A DNA stretch of 64,000 nucleotides from Azospirillaceae bacterium (GCA_031291675.1 JARLIO010000034.1:248001-312000), one strand, 5' to 3'; positions 17,032-26,368 are shown, counted from the stretch's first letter. The notes: generated from the letters alone by a model not told the origin. Numbers and translations: made by a program.

Positions 17032-17649
17032 TCAGCGCCGTCCCGGCGCGTTCGCGCGCGCCTGCTGACGGGCCAGACGATCAAGGCGATCCAGCACCGG
17101 CCGCAACAGCCAGCCGCGCAGGGCACGGGCCAACGTTGCCGGCGGACCGATCAGCGCCGCGATCTCGTCACCGAGGTCAATGACCTCGTTATCAATCGCG
17201 TTGCGCACGGCCACGAGCAGGCCGGTATCGCCATCGATCGCCAGATCGCGCGAGAAAAACAGGGCATCGGCATCGACCCGCCCTTCGAACAGCGCGGCCA
17301 GATCGGCAAAACGGCCGCGAACCGAGGCCGCCCAGGTGATTTCAGGGTGATCACCACGCACCAGACGCAACCGGACCTGCGGCCCGATCAGCAGGGTAAA
17401 GCGGCAGGGCATGTCATCGGGCGCCACCAGGATCTCGGCCGGTGCCAACTCGGCGAAACGTTCAAATGCCGCGGGATGGCGGCGGGCCAGCGCCGTGACC
17501 AAGCGGTCGAGCAGCGCGCGCACCACCGGTTCCGGCAAATGGCTGAGCGTGGTCAGTGCGGCGCGGGTCGCCAGGAAGGGGACATCAACCGGCCCGGGCG
17601 GCACCCCGCGATCCGCGTCCGGTCCACTCGCAACAAGGTCTCGGTTCAT
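17032..17649 (-). CDS. ubiT: UbiT, SCP2-domain accessory factor for anaerobic ubiquinone synthesis
   Basis: About 205 residues with an SCP2/sterol-carrier-type domain (roughly 45-165: FERFAELAPAEILVAPDDMPCRFTL in two parts, then the ITWAASVRG and LFFSRDLAIDGDTGL segments). The domain is thought to present polyprenylated intermediates to UbiUV. It is the first gene of the ubiTUV operon. I chose ATG 17649 because GGAGG lies four to five bases upstream; an ATG at 17664 and a longer frame exist. No clear FNR/CRP-type palindrome was found upstream. Confidence 0.85.
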   Translation of the reverse strand: MNRDLVASGPDADRGVPPGPVDVPFLATRAALTTLSHLPEPVVRALLDRLVTALARRHPAAFERFAELAPAEILVAPDDMPCRFTLLIGPQVRLRLVRGDHPEITWAASVRGRFADLAALFEGRVDADALFFSRDLAIDGDTGLLVAVRNAIDNEVIDLGDEIAALIGPPATLARALRGWLLRPVLDRLDRLARQQARANAPGRR

Positions 17650-18079
17650 TGCCCCTCCAGTCATCACGTCGCGCCGGCCCGCCGCGATCGCACAAGTCGA
17701 CAGCGGCCGAAACCCGCGTCGCCACATTGGCGGAGAAAGCGGCTGTGCCCGGGAAAAAGTCAAGAGTCGTGATCGCGATACAGCAGACCGACAGAAATCA
17801 CCGGCAACATTGCCATCGGCCGCAATCGACTGCCGCGCCCATCACCATGGTGACTGCGTCATTTCGTCGCTATTCCGCCATTCGACACTCTATTGTTGCC
17901 GGCTTCGCACATGGACCCGAACCAGCCAATCCGCGGTGTCTCGAACGTTGCCTCATCTATCCCCGGATTTTTCGGGGTCGATCAGGGGGCGGTAACGCCG
18001 GGGACGGGCCCGGTCGTCGTCACCCATCCGATAAATCAGATATCCGAAACAGCGGATATCTCGCGAGGAAGACCCGACC
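17650..18079. other. Divergent intergenic region, ubiT and ATPase pair
   Basis: About 430 bases that must hold the ubiTUV promoter and the promoter of the ATPase genes. All plus-strand frames here are open for long stretches but carry no recognisable protein. A Shine-Dalgarno (GAGGAAG, 18065-18071) precedes ATG 18080. No FNR box (TTGAT-N4-ATCAA) was seen. Confidence 0.4.
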
Positions 18080-19253
18080 ATGCGGCTGCCTTTTTTGCGG
18101 CCCGGTGGGCGGCAACTCCCGCTTTCCCAGCCCGCGGCTTGAGGACCAGGCGCTTGGCTTGATCACCGGCGGCGCCGGATTCACAATGTTCGGCCTGCGG
18201 CGAACCGGCAAATCGACCTGCCTGCAATTTATCGCCGAGGAAATGAAACAGCGCGACTATGGCGTGATCGCCATTGATGCCCAAGGCATGCGCAGCGTCG
18301 ACAAATTGCTGTTCGATGTCCTGACCGCCCTGCATCAGACCCATAGGACGTTGCTTGGCCGCCTCCAGGCGACGTTGACCGACGGCATGTTTCCCGAGGC
18401 GGTCAAATCCTTCGTCAGGCTGGCCAGTGGCGGCAAAATTCTCGGCGACGCCGACAGCCGGGCGATCGCCGCCTACTGGCCGGTCCTCTCCGACCGTATC
18501 GTCGGGGTGTTGCGCCAGGAAAAAACCCGTCTGCTGGTGACCATCGATAAACTGCCCTTCCTGGTGCAGCACATGATCGCCGATCATCCCGACAAAGGAC
18601 CGGCCGAAGTCGATCAGTTGCTCGCCGCGCTGCGCGAATGGCGCAATGTCGGGGTCAAGATGGTCCTGGCCGGTTCGATCGGCATGGCCGGGCTGGCGCG
18701 CAAACACGGCTTCCGCGCCGATCACCTCAACGACCTGTCCTCTTTCGACATTGCCGAATTGACCGAGGCGGAGGCGCGCGCCTTCATCGCGGCGGCGGCG
18801 GGAAAAGGCCCGGCGTGGAGCGCGGCGCATAGCACCGCCCTGCTGCGCGAGGTCGGGGTATTTTATCCCAGTTTCCTGGTCAAGGCGCTGCAGACCCTGC
18901 CCGCCGCGGCCGCGCCGCAGGAGTTCCCGGACATTTTCGCGCAGACCATCCGCCCACAGTTGGACGACACCTTTTACGTGCAATTCGATCGCCGCTTCAA
19001 ATTCTACGCGGAAATCGACAAGTCGCTGCAGCGCACGCTGATTCTGCCGCTTCTCGCCGCCGTCCTGTCGCACGAGGGCGAAACCGCCGCGCTGCCGGAC
19101 GTGGCGGATTATGACGCCATCGACCGGCGCGAGGCGCTCGCCATGCTGGTGGAGGACGGATTCATCGCCTATAGCGAGGACGCCGAGGGCCGGCGCCTCT
19201 GGCGACCGGCCTCGCGGCTGGCCCGGCTGTGGTGGCGGCACGCCGGACTATGA
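18080..19253 (+). CDS. P-loop ATPase (ORC/AAA-like, STAND-type fold), apparent frameshift at codon 5-6
   Basis: The main frame encodes about 385 residues: FCGPVGGNSRFPSPRLEDQA, then Walker A in MFGLRRTGKST, a Walker B-like strand (RLLVTIDKLPFL), a sensor strand (KMVLAGSIGM) and a C-terminal winged-helix region. It resembles prokaryotic ATPases of the AAA_16/archaeal-ATPase type. The best start, ATG 18080 (GAGGAAG eight bases upstream), gives MRLPF in one frame, but the family sequence continues one base forward after the T6 run at 18091-18096. One T too many there would explain it. Alternatively translation starts at GTG 18105 without a good ribosome site. It overlaps the next ATPase gene by ATGA. 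Confidence 0.55.
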
Positions 19254-20334
19254 GCGAGCCGGGATCGCGGGCGCTGATCGAATCCTTCAACACCCACCGG
19301 ATGACCGAGGCGACGGTGGCGCCCTGATGACCGGGCGCGAGGCCCCGCGCGATCAGATCCTCGGCGTCATCCGCGACAACCGCCGCCTCGCCCCCGGCGC
19401 TTTGCAGCACATGATCGTCTATGGCCCGCGCGGTTTCGGCAAATCGTTCCTGATGCGCCTGGTGCAAATCGAGATCGAGCACGGACGCGATGACGCCCTG
19501 GCCTTTGTCCTGCTGCCCGAGGAACAGCACAACCTGACCCGCAACCCCCATGCCCTGCTGGGCTATATCACCGCCAAGCTGGCCGACCGGCGCCAGGGCA
19601 CCGACCAAAGCTGGACCGGCGCGATGGTTCCGCTGGCCGGATCCCGAAGCCGATGCCGGCGCTTGGCAGGCGGCGGCCGACGCGCTGGAGGGCGAACTCG
19701 ACGCCAGCTTTGGCACGAAGCGCGGACTGGCCGTGGTGGTGGTCGAGAATTTCGACATTCTGATGGCCACTGTGTTCAAGGAGGACGTCGCCCAGCAGCG
19801 CCTGCGGGCTGGATGATGCGGCCGGACAACCGCGTCATGCTGCTGGCCACCGCCACCGGCGCCCGCGCCTGGCGTGAGTTGGATGCTTTCCTGGATCGGC
19901 GCACCGACTGGCTGGGCCACCATTCTTACTGGTCAATGACGCCTGTCGGTCGCGCCATCGCCAATGTCGGTGCCGCGGAAGGACGAGCGGCCGGCTTCGA
20001 GGCCGCGGCCGGCATCCTGTCCCGTCTGGCGCGCCGCGCCACGATCTGGCCAAAATCCTGGCTGTCTCCGATCATCGCCGCCTTTGCCGCGGACTGCCGC
20101 GATGCCGGCCTGCTGCGCGACGTCGCCGGGCTGCTCGACGGCACCTTGTCGCCCGATGCCCCGGCCCACGCCCGTCTGCTCGCCGCGCTGGCCGACTATA
20201 AGGCCGACGCCGGGCGCCGCGACGCCGTGCTGGCCCGGCTTGATCCCGATATCGCCCTGTGGCTGCGGCGGCTGGGCGAGCTTGCCGACGAGGAGCCGCC
20301 GCAGCCGCGCAAACGTCGGCGTCCCCCGTCGTAG
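19250..20334 (+). pseudogene. Second P-loop ATPase, broken by at least three frameshifts
   Basis: It starts in the ATGA overlap with the preceding ATPase (MSEPGSRALIESFNTHRMTE) and hits a stop at 19325-19327. The protein continues one frame back with Walker A GPRGFGKS, shifts again near 19640 (then Walker B-like LAVVVVENFDILM), and returns near 19815 (NRVMLLATATG) to run to 20334. The part after LLATATG is short for this ATPase family, so an internal deletion is possible too. The gene pattern suggests an ATPase pair whose second member has decayed, unless the indels are assembly errors in GC-rich sequence. Confidence 0.65.
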
Positions 20335-20509
20335 GGCCTGTTGGCCGGCGAAATCGCCCCGCCGGCACAAGCGCGGCCGATGCGACGGCTGAACGCGACA
20401 AGGCTCGCGCTGAGGAGAGTGCGTGCAAGTCTCATGGGACGTTCTGATCCACCTTGTGTCCTGGCGACAGCGGCCGGGGTTGGGTTGTGCATGGCCTGGT
20501 CGCTGTTTC

Positions 20510-20929
20510 TCACAGCCGCATTCCATGGGTCATCTGCGGGTCTGCGAAGCTTCTGTCGTCATGCGCGGGCCCAGGATGGCGAAGTGAAGAGGAACGCCCC
20601 TCATCCCGCAAGCGACGCACGGCTTCGGGCCAATCGGGTAGATCTCTACCGGCTTGCATCCAGTGCACGACACCGGCTTCGTCCGCCCATTCCGCAAAGT
20701 GCGGCATGGCCTTTTGATGGGCGCCGCTCGCGCCGTAGGCACGCATCGCGTGCTCGTCCCGCCACATCGTCATGGTCCAGAACGCAAGATCGTTGTCGCG
20801 CTGGACAGCGCCCGCAAGAAAGCCATCGGCCTTGCGGATTTGCGCAATCGTGCGGTTCGCGTGGATCATGAAGAACGGGAAAAACCGAAGCGAGCGAAGG
20901 TGGAAGCGGGTTACGCTGACGAGGGTCAT
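20510..20929 (-). CDS. DUF3291 / antibiotic-biosynthesis-monooxygenase-like protein
   Basis: A 139-residue protein with a ferredoxin-like dimeric barrel pattern: LVSVTRFHLRSLRFFPFF, then GFLAGAVQRDNDLAFWTMTMW, then AMRAYGASGAHQKAMPHFAEW and the conserved EAGVVHW. These are the marks of the DUF3291-type proteins related to ABM domains; some bind heme or act on quinone-like substrates, but the role here is unknown. The chosen ATG (20929) gives the family start; the frame is open to 20962. It lies between the ATPase pseudogene and the MDR oxidoreductase. Confidence 0.7.
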   Translation of the reverse strand: MTLVSVTRFHLRSLRFFPFFMIHANRTIAQIRKADGFLAGAVQRDNDLAFWTMTMWRDEHAMRAYGASGAHQKAMPHFAEWADEAGVVHWMQAGRDLPDWPEAVRRLRDEGRSSSLRHPGPAHDDRSFADPQMTHGMRL

Positions 20930-21074
20930 GGCCGGGCTCACGAGGTGCCGGCAGGGCGGCACCTGCCTCCCTCAGAAGATTCGACGTTGTCCCGAACCGG
21001 GCCCCCAACCTCGCTGCCGAGCGCAGCGAGGTCGATGAAGCCGGCTCTGAGGATGGGCCGCGCTTGGCGGGCCA

Positions 21075-22193
21075 TCACAGCGTGACCACCAGCTTGGTCG
21101 CTGAAACGCCCTGGCGCTGGCGCTCAAGGCCGACCGGAATTTGTGCCAATCCGGTTCCGACGACCGTGGCACCGGGCGCCGCAACGAACCGGGCCTCGGC
21201 CAGGGCCGCCGGCAGGAAGGCCTCGAAAATCATCGGCCCCACTTCGTTCGCGACCAGGGCGCTGCCCCAGATCATTTTGGTGCGGACCTTGCGGCGCCGC
21301 GCCCTTTGGTTCAGGCCAATGGTGCCGACGATCATCCGCGCGAGCGCGGGAACGAGATGGAAAATCCGGCCGCGCCCTGCTGGAACGTCGTCCCAAGACG
21401 TTGGCAGCGTCGCCATCGACACGAACCGGTTGCCCTTGCAACGGCCGACAATATCGACGCATGCCGCCGCCGAGCCTGGCCCGATCGCCAGGGCGCCAAC
21501 GATCTCGCGCCCGCTCAGGAAGTTAACGATGTCGGCGACGACTGTCTTTGAGTGGTAGTCAAACGCCCCGCGGGCCCCGAGGCCTTTCACATAGGCAAAA
21601 TTGCGCGGCGATGCGGTCGTGACCACGTCATAACCGGCCGCGACGGCGAGCTGGATCGCGTTGCTGCCGACGCTCGTCGATCCCCCCCAGACGATCAGGG
21701 TCTTGCCCGTGGGCGAGGCGGATGCCGACGGCGCATTCAAAGCCAGGAAATCCTTCTGAAAGAGACCACAGGCCGCGGTTGAAACGCCAAGGGATATGAC
21801 CGAGGCAGCCTCGAACGAGACCGTATCGGGAATGGCGGACGTCATGGGGGCGAGCAGGACAACATAGTCCTGGAAGGCGCCCTCGGCGGCGCGCTTTCGC
21901 CCTTTATCCGAGCCGGCGGCATAGCCAACCACGCGGTCGCCGACGTGAAAGCGCTTTACGCCACTGCCGACTGCCACAACCTCGCCAGCGACGTCGGAAC
22001 CGAACACGAAGGGGTAGCGCGTCCAGGGCGTGATGATATCACCCAGCGTTTGTTGCAACCGGTCCATCGGATTGACGGCGACGGCGCGGGCGCGGATGAC
22101 GATCTCGTCGGCCCGGGGCGCCGTATAGGGCGCGGGGCCGACGGTGAACGGCCCGCGCTTCGCATTGATCCAAAGGGCTTTATTCTCGGGCAT
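21075..22193 (-). CDS. MDR-family (zinc-binding-type) alcohol dehydrogenase / enoyl reductase-like
   Basis: A 372-residue medium-chain reductase. The N-terminal GroES-like domain has YPFVFGSDVAGEVVAVG and FHVGDRVVGYA. The Rossmann domain has LIVWGGSTSVGSNAIQLA for NADP(H). Catalytic and structural zinc cysteines are missing, as in quinone reductases and fungal trans-acting enoyl reductases, which it resembles in layout. It likely reduces an activated double bond or quinone with NADPH. It is divergent from an AraC regulator across 116 bases, which suggests regulation by that protein. Confidence 0.85.
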   Translation of the reverse strand: MPENKALWINAKRGPFTVGPAPYTAPRADEIVIRARAVAVNPMDRLQQTLGDIITPWTRYPFVFGSDVAGEVVAVGSGVKRFHVGDRVVGYAAGSDKGRKRAAEGAFQDYVVLLAPMTSAIPDTVSFEAASVISLGVSTAACGLFQKDFLALNAPSASASPTGKTLIVWGGSTSVGSNAIQLAVAAGYDVVTTASPRNFAYVKGLGARGAFDYHSKTVVADIVNFLSGREIVGALAIGPGSAAACVDIVGRCKGNRFVSMATLPTSWDDVPAGRGRIFHLVPALARMIVGTIGLNQRARRRKVRTKMIWGSALVANEVGPMIFEAFLPAALAEARFVAAPGATVVGTGLAQIPVGLERQRQGVSATKLVVTL

Positions 22194-22309
22194 AGCGGTA
22201 ACTCCTGGTGCCGTGTGGGGCTTCGTGCCGAGATGAAAGATAGGGGATGGCCCTTGGACGTTCCATGCTTTAACATCTGCGATAGCGTCGCCATCGTCCG
22301 GGATTGCTC

Positions 22310-23221
22310 ATGGACCCTCTTTCCGACATCCTCTCGCTGCTGAAGCCCGCCAGCTATGGATTCCGCGGTCTCGATGCCGGTGGCGATTGGGCCCTGGCAT
22401 TTGGCGCGGACGACAGCATCCGGTGCTATGCGATCCAGTCGGGCTCCTGCTGGTTGGCGTTGGACCAGGCGGCTGAACCCGTGCGGCTCGCCGCCGGCGA
22501 TTTCGTGCTGATGTCGGGAGGGAAGGGCTATCGCCTTTACAGCGCGGCCGATGCGCCGCTGACCGACGCCTTTCGCTTCTTTCCGACTGTGGCCGCCGGC
22601 GAAACGGCGGTTCTGAACAGCGGCGGCGACGTTTCGGGCATGGGCGGGTATTTCGGCTTCGAGGGCATGCACGCCGAACTGCTCCTCGCCATGCTCCCGC
22701 CGCTCGTCCATATCCGCGCCGAAGCACACAAGGCCGCCCTTCGCTGGTCAATAGAAAGGCTGATGCGCGAATTACGTGAGCCGCAGCCCGGCAGCACCTT
22801 GATCGCCGAACATCTTGCCCAGGCGCTGCTGATCGAAGCGCTGCGATTGCACCTCGCCGAGCATTCGCGTCACAGCACGGGATGGCTGTTCGCGTTGGCG
22901 GATAAGCAGATGCGCGCGGTGATTGCGGCCATGCATGCGGAGCCGGGGCGCAAATGGACGCTGGAGACCCTGGCTAAGGTCGCTGGCATGTCACGGTCGA
23001 GCTTCGCCCTCCGCTTCAAGGATACGGTCGGCGAGCCCGCCATGGCGTATCTGACCCGCTGGCGGATGATGGTCGCATCCGATCGTCTCGCCAATGGCGG
23101 CATGCCCATCGCGCTGGTCGCGCCGATCGTCGGTTACGAGTCGGAAAGTGCATTCGGCGCCGCGTTCAAACGCGTGATGGGCTACCCGCCCAGGCAGTTT
23201 GCCAAAGCCGCGGCAACCTGA
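22310..23221 (+). CDS. AraC-family regulator with N-terminal cupin
   Basis: About 303 residues: a cupin-type ligand domain (about 1-170; GSCWLALDQAAEPVRLAAGDFVLM) and a C-terminal double helix-turn-helix (about 195-300) ending with GYESESAFGAAFKRVMGYPP, the second AraC recognition element. The cupin type is that of AraC regulators found next to oxidoreductases. Divergent from the MDR reductase, so it probably activates that gene in response to a small molecule. ATG 22310 is used; an in-frame TTG lies two codons earlier. Confidence 0.88.
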   Translation: MDPLSDILSLLKPASYGFRGLDAGGDWALAFGADDSIRCYAIQSGSCWLALDQAAEPVRLAAGDFVLMSGGKGYRLYSAADAPLTDAFRFFPTVAAGETAVLNSGGDVSGMGGYFGFEGMHAELLLAMLPPLVHIRAEAHKAALRWSIERLMRELREPQPGSTLIAEHLAQALLIEALRLHLAEHSRHSTGWLFALADKQMRAVIAAMHAEPGRKWTLETLAKVAGMSRSSFALRFKDTVGEPAMAYLTRWRMMVASDRLANGGMPIALVAPIVGYESESAFGAAFKRVMGYPPRQFAKAAAT

Positions 23222-23340
23222 GCGGCATGGGAACACGACAAGCCTTTTGGCGGCGCCGGAACGGGATCGCGCTGAATATCGGTGTGGATGATGAGCTGAA
23301 TGGTGCATGCCGGGTGCAGCCGATGGCGTGCCCGCGGTTG

Positions 23341-23421
23341 TCATTTTGGCGACGAAGCGTTGGGCTTTCGCCCAAACCCAACGGGGGCCATGCCCCAGAC
23401 CCCTTTGTTTTTGTCAAAATA
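23341..23421. repeat. Dispersed 81-bp palindromic repeat, copy A
   Basis: An 81-base element beginning TCATTTTGGCGACGAAGCG and ending TTGTCAAAATA. It has internal dyads TTGGGCTTTCGCCCAA and GGGGCCATGCCCC and terminal ATTTTG/CAAAAT complementarity. A second copy of equal length, differing at only a few positions, lies at 48595-48675. It is non-coding and intergenic in both places, so it behaves like a REP/MITE-type element. Confidence 0.85.
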
Positions 23422-23494
23422 GCGGGGGGATTCGGGGTTCACCCCGAGCGGGTGCGGGCGGCAGCCCGCTGCTGAAAGGACGCGCTGTCGGCGT

Positions 23495-24427
23495 TCAACC
23501 GGTGAAACCGGAGCGGCTCTCCTTCAGAAACGCCAGGACCCGCGCAATCCGCTCGGGATTGTGGGGCTGATCACGACGGATGATCGACATTTTCATTCGC
23601 TCGCCGGCCTCCGGTGGGAGTATCTTGACCAGTCGCCCAGCGCCCAGTTCGCGGTTCACCAGCCATTCCGGCGCCCAAAGCAGGCCCGCACCCGCCAAAG
23701 CCGCGGCGCACGCCGCGTTGGCGTCGTCCACCACCACGGCGGGCGAGGGCGTATGGCGCGTCGCCATGCTGTTGGCATCCGAGGCCGGAAACCGCCACGG
23801 GTCGACAAGCCCCGTCCTCTGGTTGCGGAACGCGATAAGATCATGCTGCGAGAGGTCCGTCAGGCTTGTGGGCGCCCCCTTTCGCGCGAGATACTCGGGG
23901 GCGGCGCAGGTCACCCACCGGAAGGTGAAGAGCAACTGCACGAGGTGCCCCGGTATATTGCTGATCGTACCGGTGCGAAGCGCGAGGTCGATCGCCTGGT
24001 CAGCGAGATCGACCATGGTGTCGCTGGCGCGCAGGTCGAGCAGGATCTCCGGGTAAAGCTCCCGAAACCTTGGCAAGAGCGGAACCAGGCAGGCACCCAC
24101 GAACGCGGCCGGGGCGCTGATCCGCACCCGACCGGCTGAATTCGCGGAAGCGACGCTACCGAGCGCGTCCTCGACCCGGCCGACGCTGAGGAGCGCTTCG
24201 CGTGCCAGGTGAATGAGGAATTCGCCCTCGTCGGTGAGCGACAACGAATGGGTCGACCGATTGAGCAACCGCACCCCCCTCGCCATCTCCAGACGCGCGA
24301 CCGTCTTGGACACCCCGGACGTCGTCAGTCCAAGCTGACGACCGGCCGCCGCAAAGGAGCCCGTATCGACGACGCCGACGAAGCACTGCAGTTGCGCGAA
24401 GGTTAGCGAGAGGTTCGTTGTGGACAT
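23495..24427 (-). CDS. LysR-family transcriptional regulator
   Basis: A 310-residue LysR regulator: an N-terminal winged helix (FAQLQCFVGVVDTGSFAAAG, SGVSKTVARLE) and a periplasmic-binding-like effector domain (about 95-300) with RVRISAPAAFVGACLVPLLP and AGAGLLWAPEWLV. It belongs to the CrgA/AaeR-like branch. Divergent from a small SnoaL-like protein across about 105 bases, the usual LysR-target arrangement, so it probably controls that gene and its own expression. Confidence 0.93.
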   Translation of the reverse strand: MSTTNLSLTFAQLQCFVGVVDTGSFAAAGRQLGLTTSGVSKTVARLEMARGVRLLNRSTHSLSLTDEGEFLIHLAREALLSVGRVEDALGSVASANSAGRVRISAPAAFVGACLVPLLPRFRELYPEILLDLRASDTMVDLADQAIDLALRTGTISNIPGHLVQLLFTFRWVTCAAPEYLARKGAPTSLTDLSQHDLIAFRNQRTGLVDPWRFPASDANSMATRHTPSPAVVVDDANAACAAALAGAGLLWAPEWLVNRELGAGRLVKILPPEAGERMKMSIIRRDQPHNPERIARVLAFLKESRSGFTG

Positions 24428-24532
24428 GGTGTCAACACTGCATCACCCCGTGCCCGGCTACAACCACGATCTGTTTTAATGACCTATAGGTCCGTTGTTG
24501 AACCGATGTCGCCGTCGCAGAAAGGACCTGAC

Positions 24533-24943
24533 ATGAATATGGACCATGTGACCCCCTATCTGGAGGGGATGGACGCCCGGAAGCCAGAGCTGTTGGGCGA
24601 GCATATGAGCGAGAACATCGTGCTCAAGAGCCCGTTTCTCACGACGCCGTTTGTTGGCAAGGCGGCGGCGCTGGGCGTCCTCGGCGTGCTGCTGTCAGCC
24701 GTGGACGAATTCGAGACGACCGCGGTCATCACCGGGGACAAGCGCGCGGCGGTCATGCTGCGCATCCGCCTTGGCGACGCCGAGGTCACCGGCGTCGACG
24801 ATATGGAGATCGACGATGACGGGCTCATCACCAGCATGACGGTCCAATGGCGCCCGCTCGATCAGATCGTGGCGATCCAGCAAAAGCTGGCACCCCTGGT
24901 TGGCGTGCCCCCTCTTAAACTGGTGGAACGGGACGTGGCTTAG
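24533..24943 (+). CDS. SnoaL/NTF2-like protein
   Basis: A 136-residue protein with the cone-shaped NTF2-like fold pattern: an N-terminal helix (VTPYLEGMDARKPELLGEHM), a short strand-helix region with FLTTPFVGKAAALGVLG, and curved-sheet strands (AVMLRIRLGDAEVTGVDDME, ITSMTVQWRPLDQIV). Such proteins are ketosteroid isomerase-like enzymes or small-molecule binders; the substrate is unknown. AGGA six bases before ATG 24533 fixes the start. It is the likely target of the divergent LysR regulator. Confidence 0.75.
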   Translation: MNMDHVTPYLEGMDARKPELLGEHMSENIVLKSPFLTTPFVGKAAALGVLGVLLSAVDEFETTAVITGDKRAAVMLRIRLGDAEVTGVDDMEIDDDGLITSMTVQWRPLDQIVAIQQKLAPLVGVPPLKLVERDVA

Positions 24944-25507
24944 GCCTGGTCATGCCCCGGCGGACGCCATCCGCCTTCGCCGGGGTGCGACGTCTGGCCA
25001 AGCCTGACGCGGTGAGAACAGCTCAGGTCTCTGTTTTGTCGCATTTTCTACGCCCAACCGGAACCCACCTGGTCGGAAAATGCTCTGGCAGCCTTTCACG
25101 AAACCGCCGGAGCGGCACGAGATGTGCTGAAGATCGACAGACTCGAACGGCCCGAGCCGTCGGCGGGAGTACGGAAATTTTGACACGCATTGGTCGTGCC
25201 GCAAGTCCCGGGCTTCTCCGATCGAAGGATTGAGACGCGCGTTTCAGGAATGGCCGCGTCTCGAGCCGCCGTCAGGGTCCAGGACTCACCGAATTCCCGA
25301 CAAACGAACATTGGTCAAGGAAATGACGGCGCAACAGCCGATGCGTCCGGTGGTGAGCCCTTTTGGTCAAGGGCGCACGCTCACCGATAAACGTCACTTG
25401 ACGTAACGACCATTCAAAAGGTAGCCAATCGCCTGCGAATATCAACCAAGGGGGCCGGACGAACCGGCATGCGACGCCCAGCTACAATGGAAGGTAGATA
25501 TCTAATT
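24944..25507. other. Gene-poor stretch before traT with a dispersed repeat
   Basis: About 560 bases. It holds a copy of a dispersed repeat (25034-25086) and otherwise only short frames without similarity to known proteins. The promoter of the TraT-like gene should lie near its end, where the sequence becomes less GC-rich. No RNA gene was recognised. Confidence 0.4.
25034..25086 (-). repeat. Dispersed 53-bp repeat, inverted copy
   Basis: The reverse complement reads AGAGCATTTTCCGACCAGGT and on to the end TGCGACAAAA. It matches 50312-50364 at all but about one position. The two copies lie 25 kb apart in opposite orientation, both intergenic. Confidence 0.85.
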
Positions 25508-26323
25508 ATGAACATTTTCTTAAAGGCTTTACTTGGCGCCTTTGCCGCGGGCGCTTTGGCCGGTTGCCAGGCGACAAGCGATGTGATTCATCACAGCGAC
25601 CTCAGTGTCCAGACGCACATGAGCGAGACGGTATTCCTGGATCCGGTTCCGCCTGCGCTCAAGACGATTTACGTTTCCGCGCGCAACACGTCGGACCATC
25701 CCGAGATTGATCTGCGCGGACCGTTGACGGCTGCGATCGCGGCACGCGGGTACCGGATCGTCGATGATCCGAACGCGGCGCACTACATGCTTCGAATCAA
25801 CATTCTCCAGGCCGGTCCGATCGATACCAAGAACCGCGACGCCATGCTGATGGGGCGTTACGGCGAGCCGTTGCTCGCGGGGGCAGGCGCGGCGGCAATC
25901 GCCGGCGGTCTGGGCGGCGGCTCCGGCGCGATGACCGGTGCGGGACTTGGCGTCGGTGTTGCCACATTCCTGGCGAATGAGATGATTCAAAACGTCACCT
26001 ACTCGGTGGTCGTCGACATTCAACTGTCCGAACGACCCCTGAGTGGCAAGAAGGTCAAACAAAGCACATCGACGGTTGCCCATCAGTCCAACGGATCGTC
26101 GGACTATGCTGTCACGTCACAGACGCCGACGGGCTATGGAACCAGCAGCAGCAATAGCTACAATGCCAGAACAAAAACACAAAACATCGACGAAGACTCC
26201 GATTTCAAACAGTATCAGACTCGCGATATCGCCTATGCGGAAAAGGTAAACCTGAAATTCGAGGAAGCATCGGGACCGTTGCTGGCGCGCCTGACGTCGT
26301 CTCTCAGCAATCTGTTCGAATGA
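25508..26323 (+). CDS. traT: TraT-family outer-membrane lipoprotein (complement resistance / surface exclusion)
   Basis: A 271-residue lipoprotein: signal peptide and lipobox LAGC, with Cys after GALAG. TraT hallmarks follow: DLSVQTHMSETVFLDP, then NTSDHPEIDLRG, a glycine-rich membrane stretch (LLAGAGAAAIAGGLGGG), and the C-terminal YQTRDIAYAEKVNLKFEEA. In F-like plasmids TraT forms an outer-membrane oligomer that blocks redundant mating and gives serum resistance. No other tra genes are present, so this is a chromosomal orphan, either domesticated or with an envelope role. The GGAAGG 14 bases upstream is a loose ribosome site; an in-frame ATG at 25487 is the alternative. Confidence 0.9.
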   Translation: MNIFLKALLGAFAAGALAGCQATSDVIHHSDLSVQTHMSETVFLDPVPPALKTIYVSARNTSDHPEIDLRGPLTAAIAARGYRIVDDPNAAHYMLRINILQAGPIDTKNRDAMLMGRYGEPLLAGAGAAAIAGGLGGGSGAMTGAGLGVGVATFLANEMIQNVTYSVVVDIQLSERPLSGKKVKQSTSTVAHQSNGSSDYAVTSQTPTGYGTSSSNSYNARTKTQNIDEDSDFKQYQTRDIAYAEKVNLKFEEASGPLLARLTSSLSNLFE

Positions 26324-26341
26324 CAGCTTGACCGATGACGC

Positions 26342-26368
26342 CCCTGGCTGTTCGCTGAACAGCCAGGG
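26342..26368. terminator. Strong hairpin after traT
   Basis: A perfect 12-bp stem CCCTGGCTGTTC / GAACAGCCAGGG with a 3-base loop, 18 bases after the traT stop. There is no T-run on either side, so it is either a weak intrinsic terminator or an RNA-stabilising hairpin. It lies between convergent genes. Confidence 0.55.

Noticed and set aside
17650-17900. FNR box upstream of ubiTUV
   Set aside because: No TTGAT-N4-ATCAA-like dyad was found, although oxygen control would be expected.
18091-18097. T TTT TTG as a programmed -1 frameshift heptamer
   Set aside because: The heptamer is in the right register, but a -1 shift leads into a frame that ends at 18162. The conserved ATPase frame needs +1, so classical -1 frameshifting cannot explain it.
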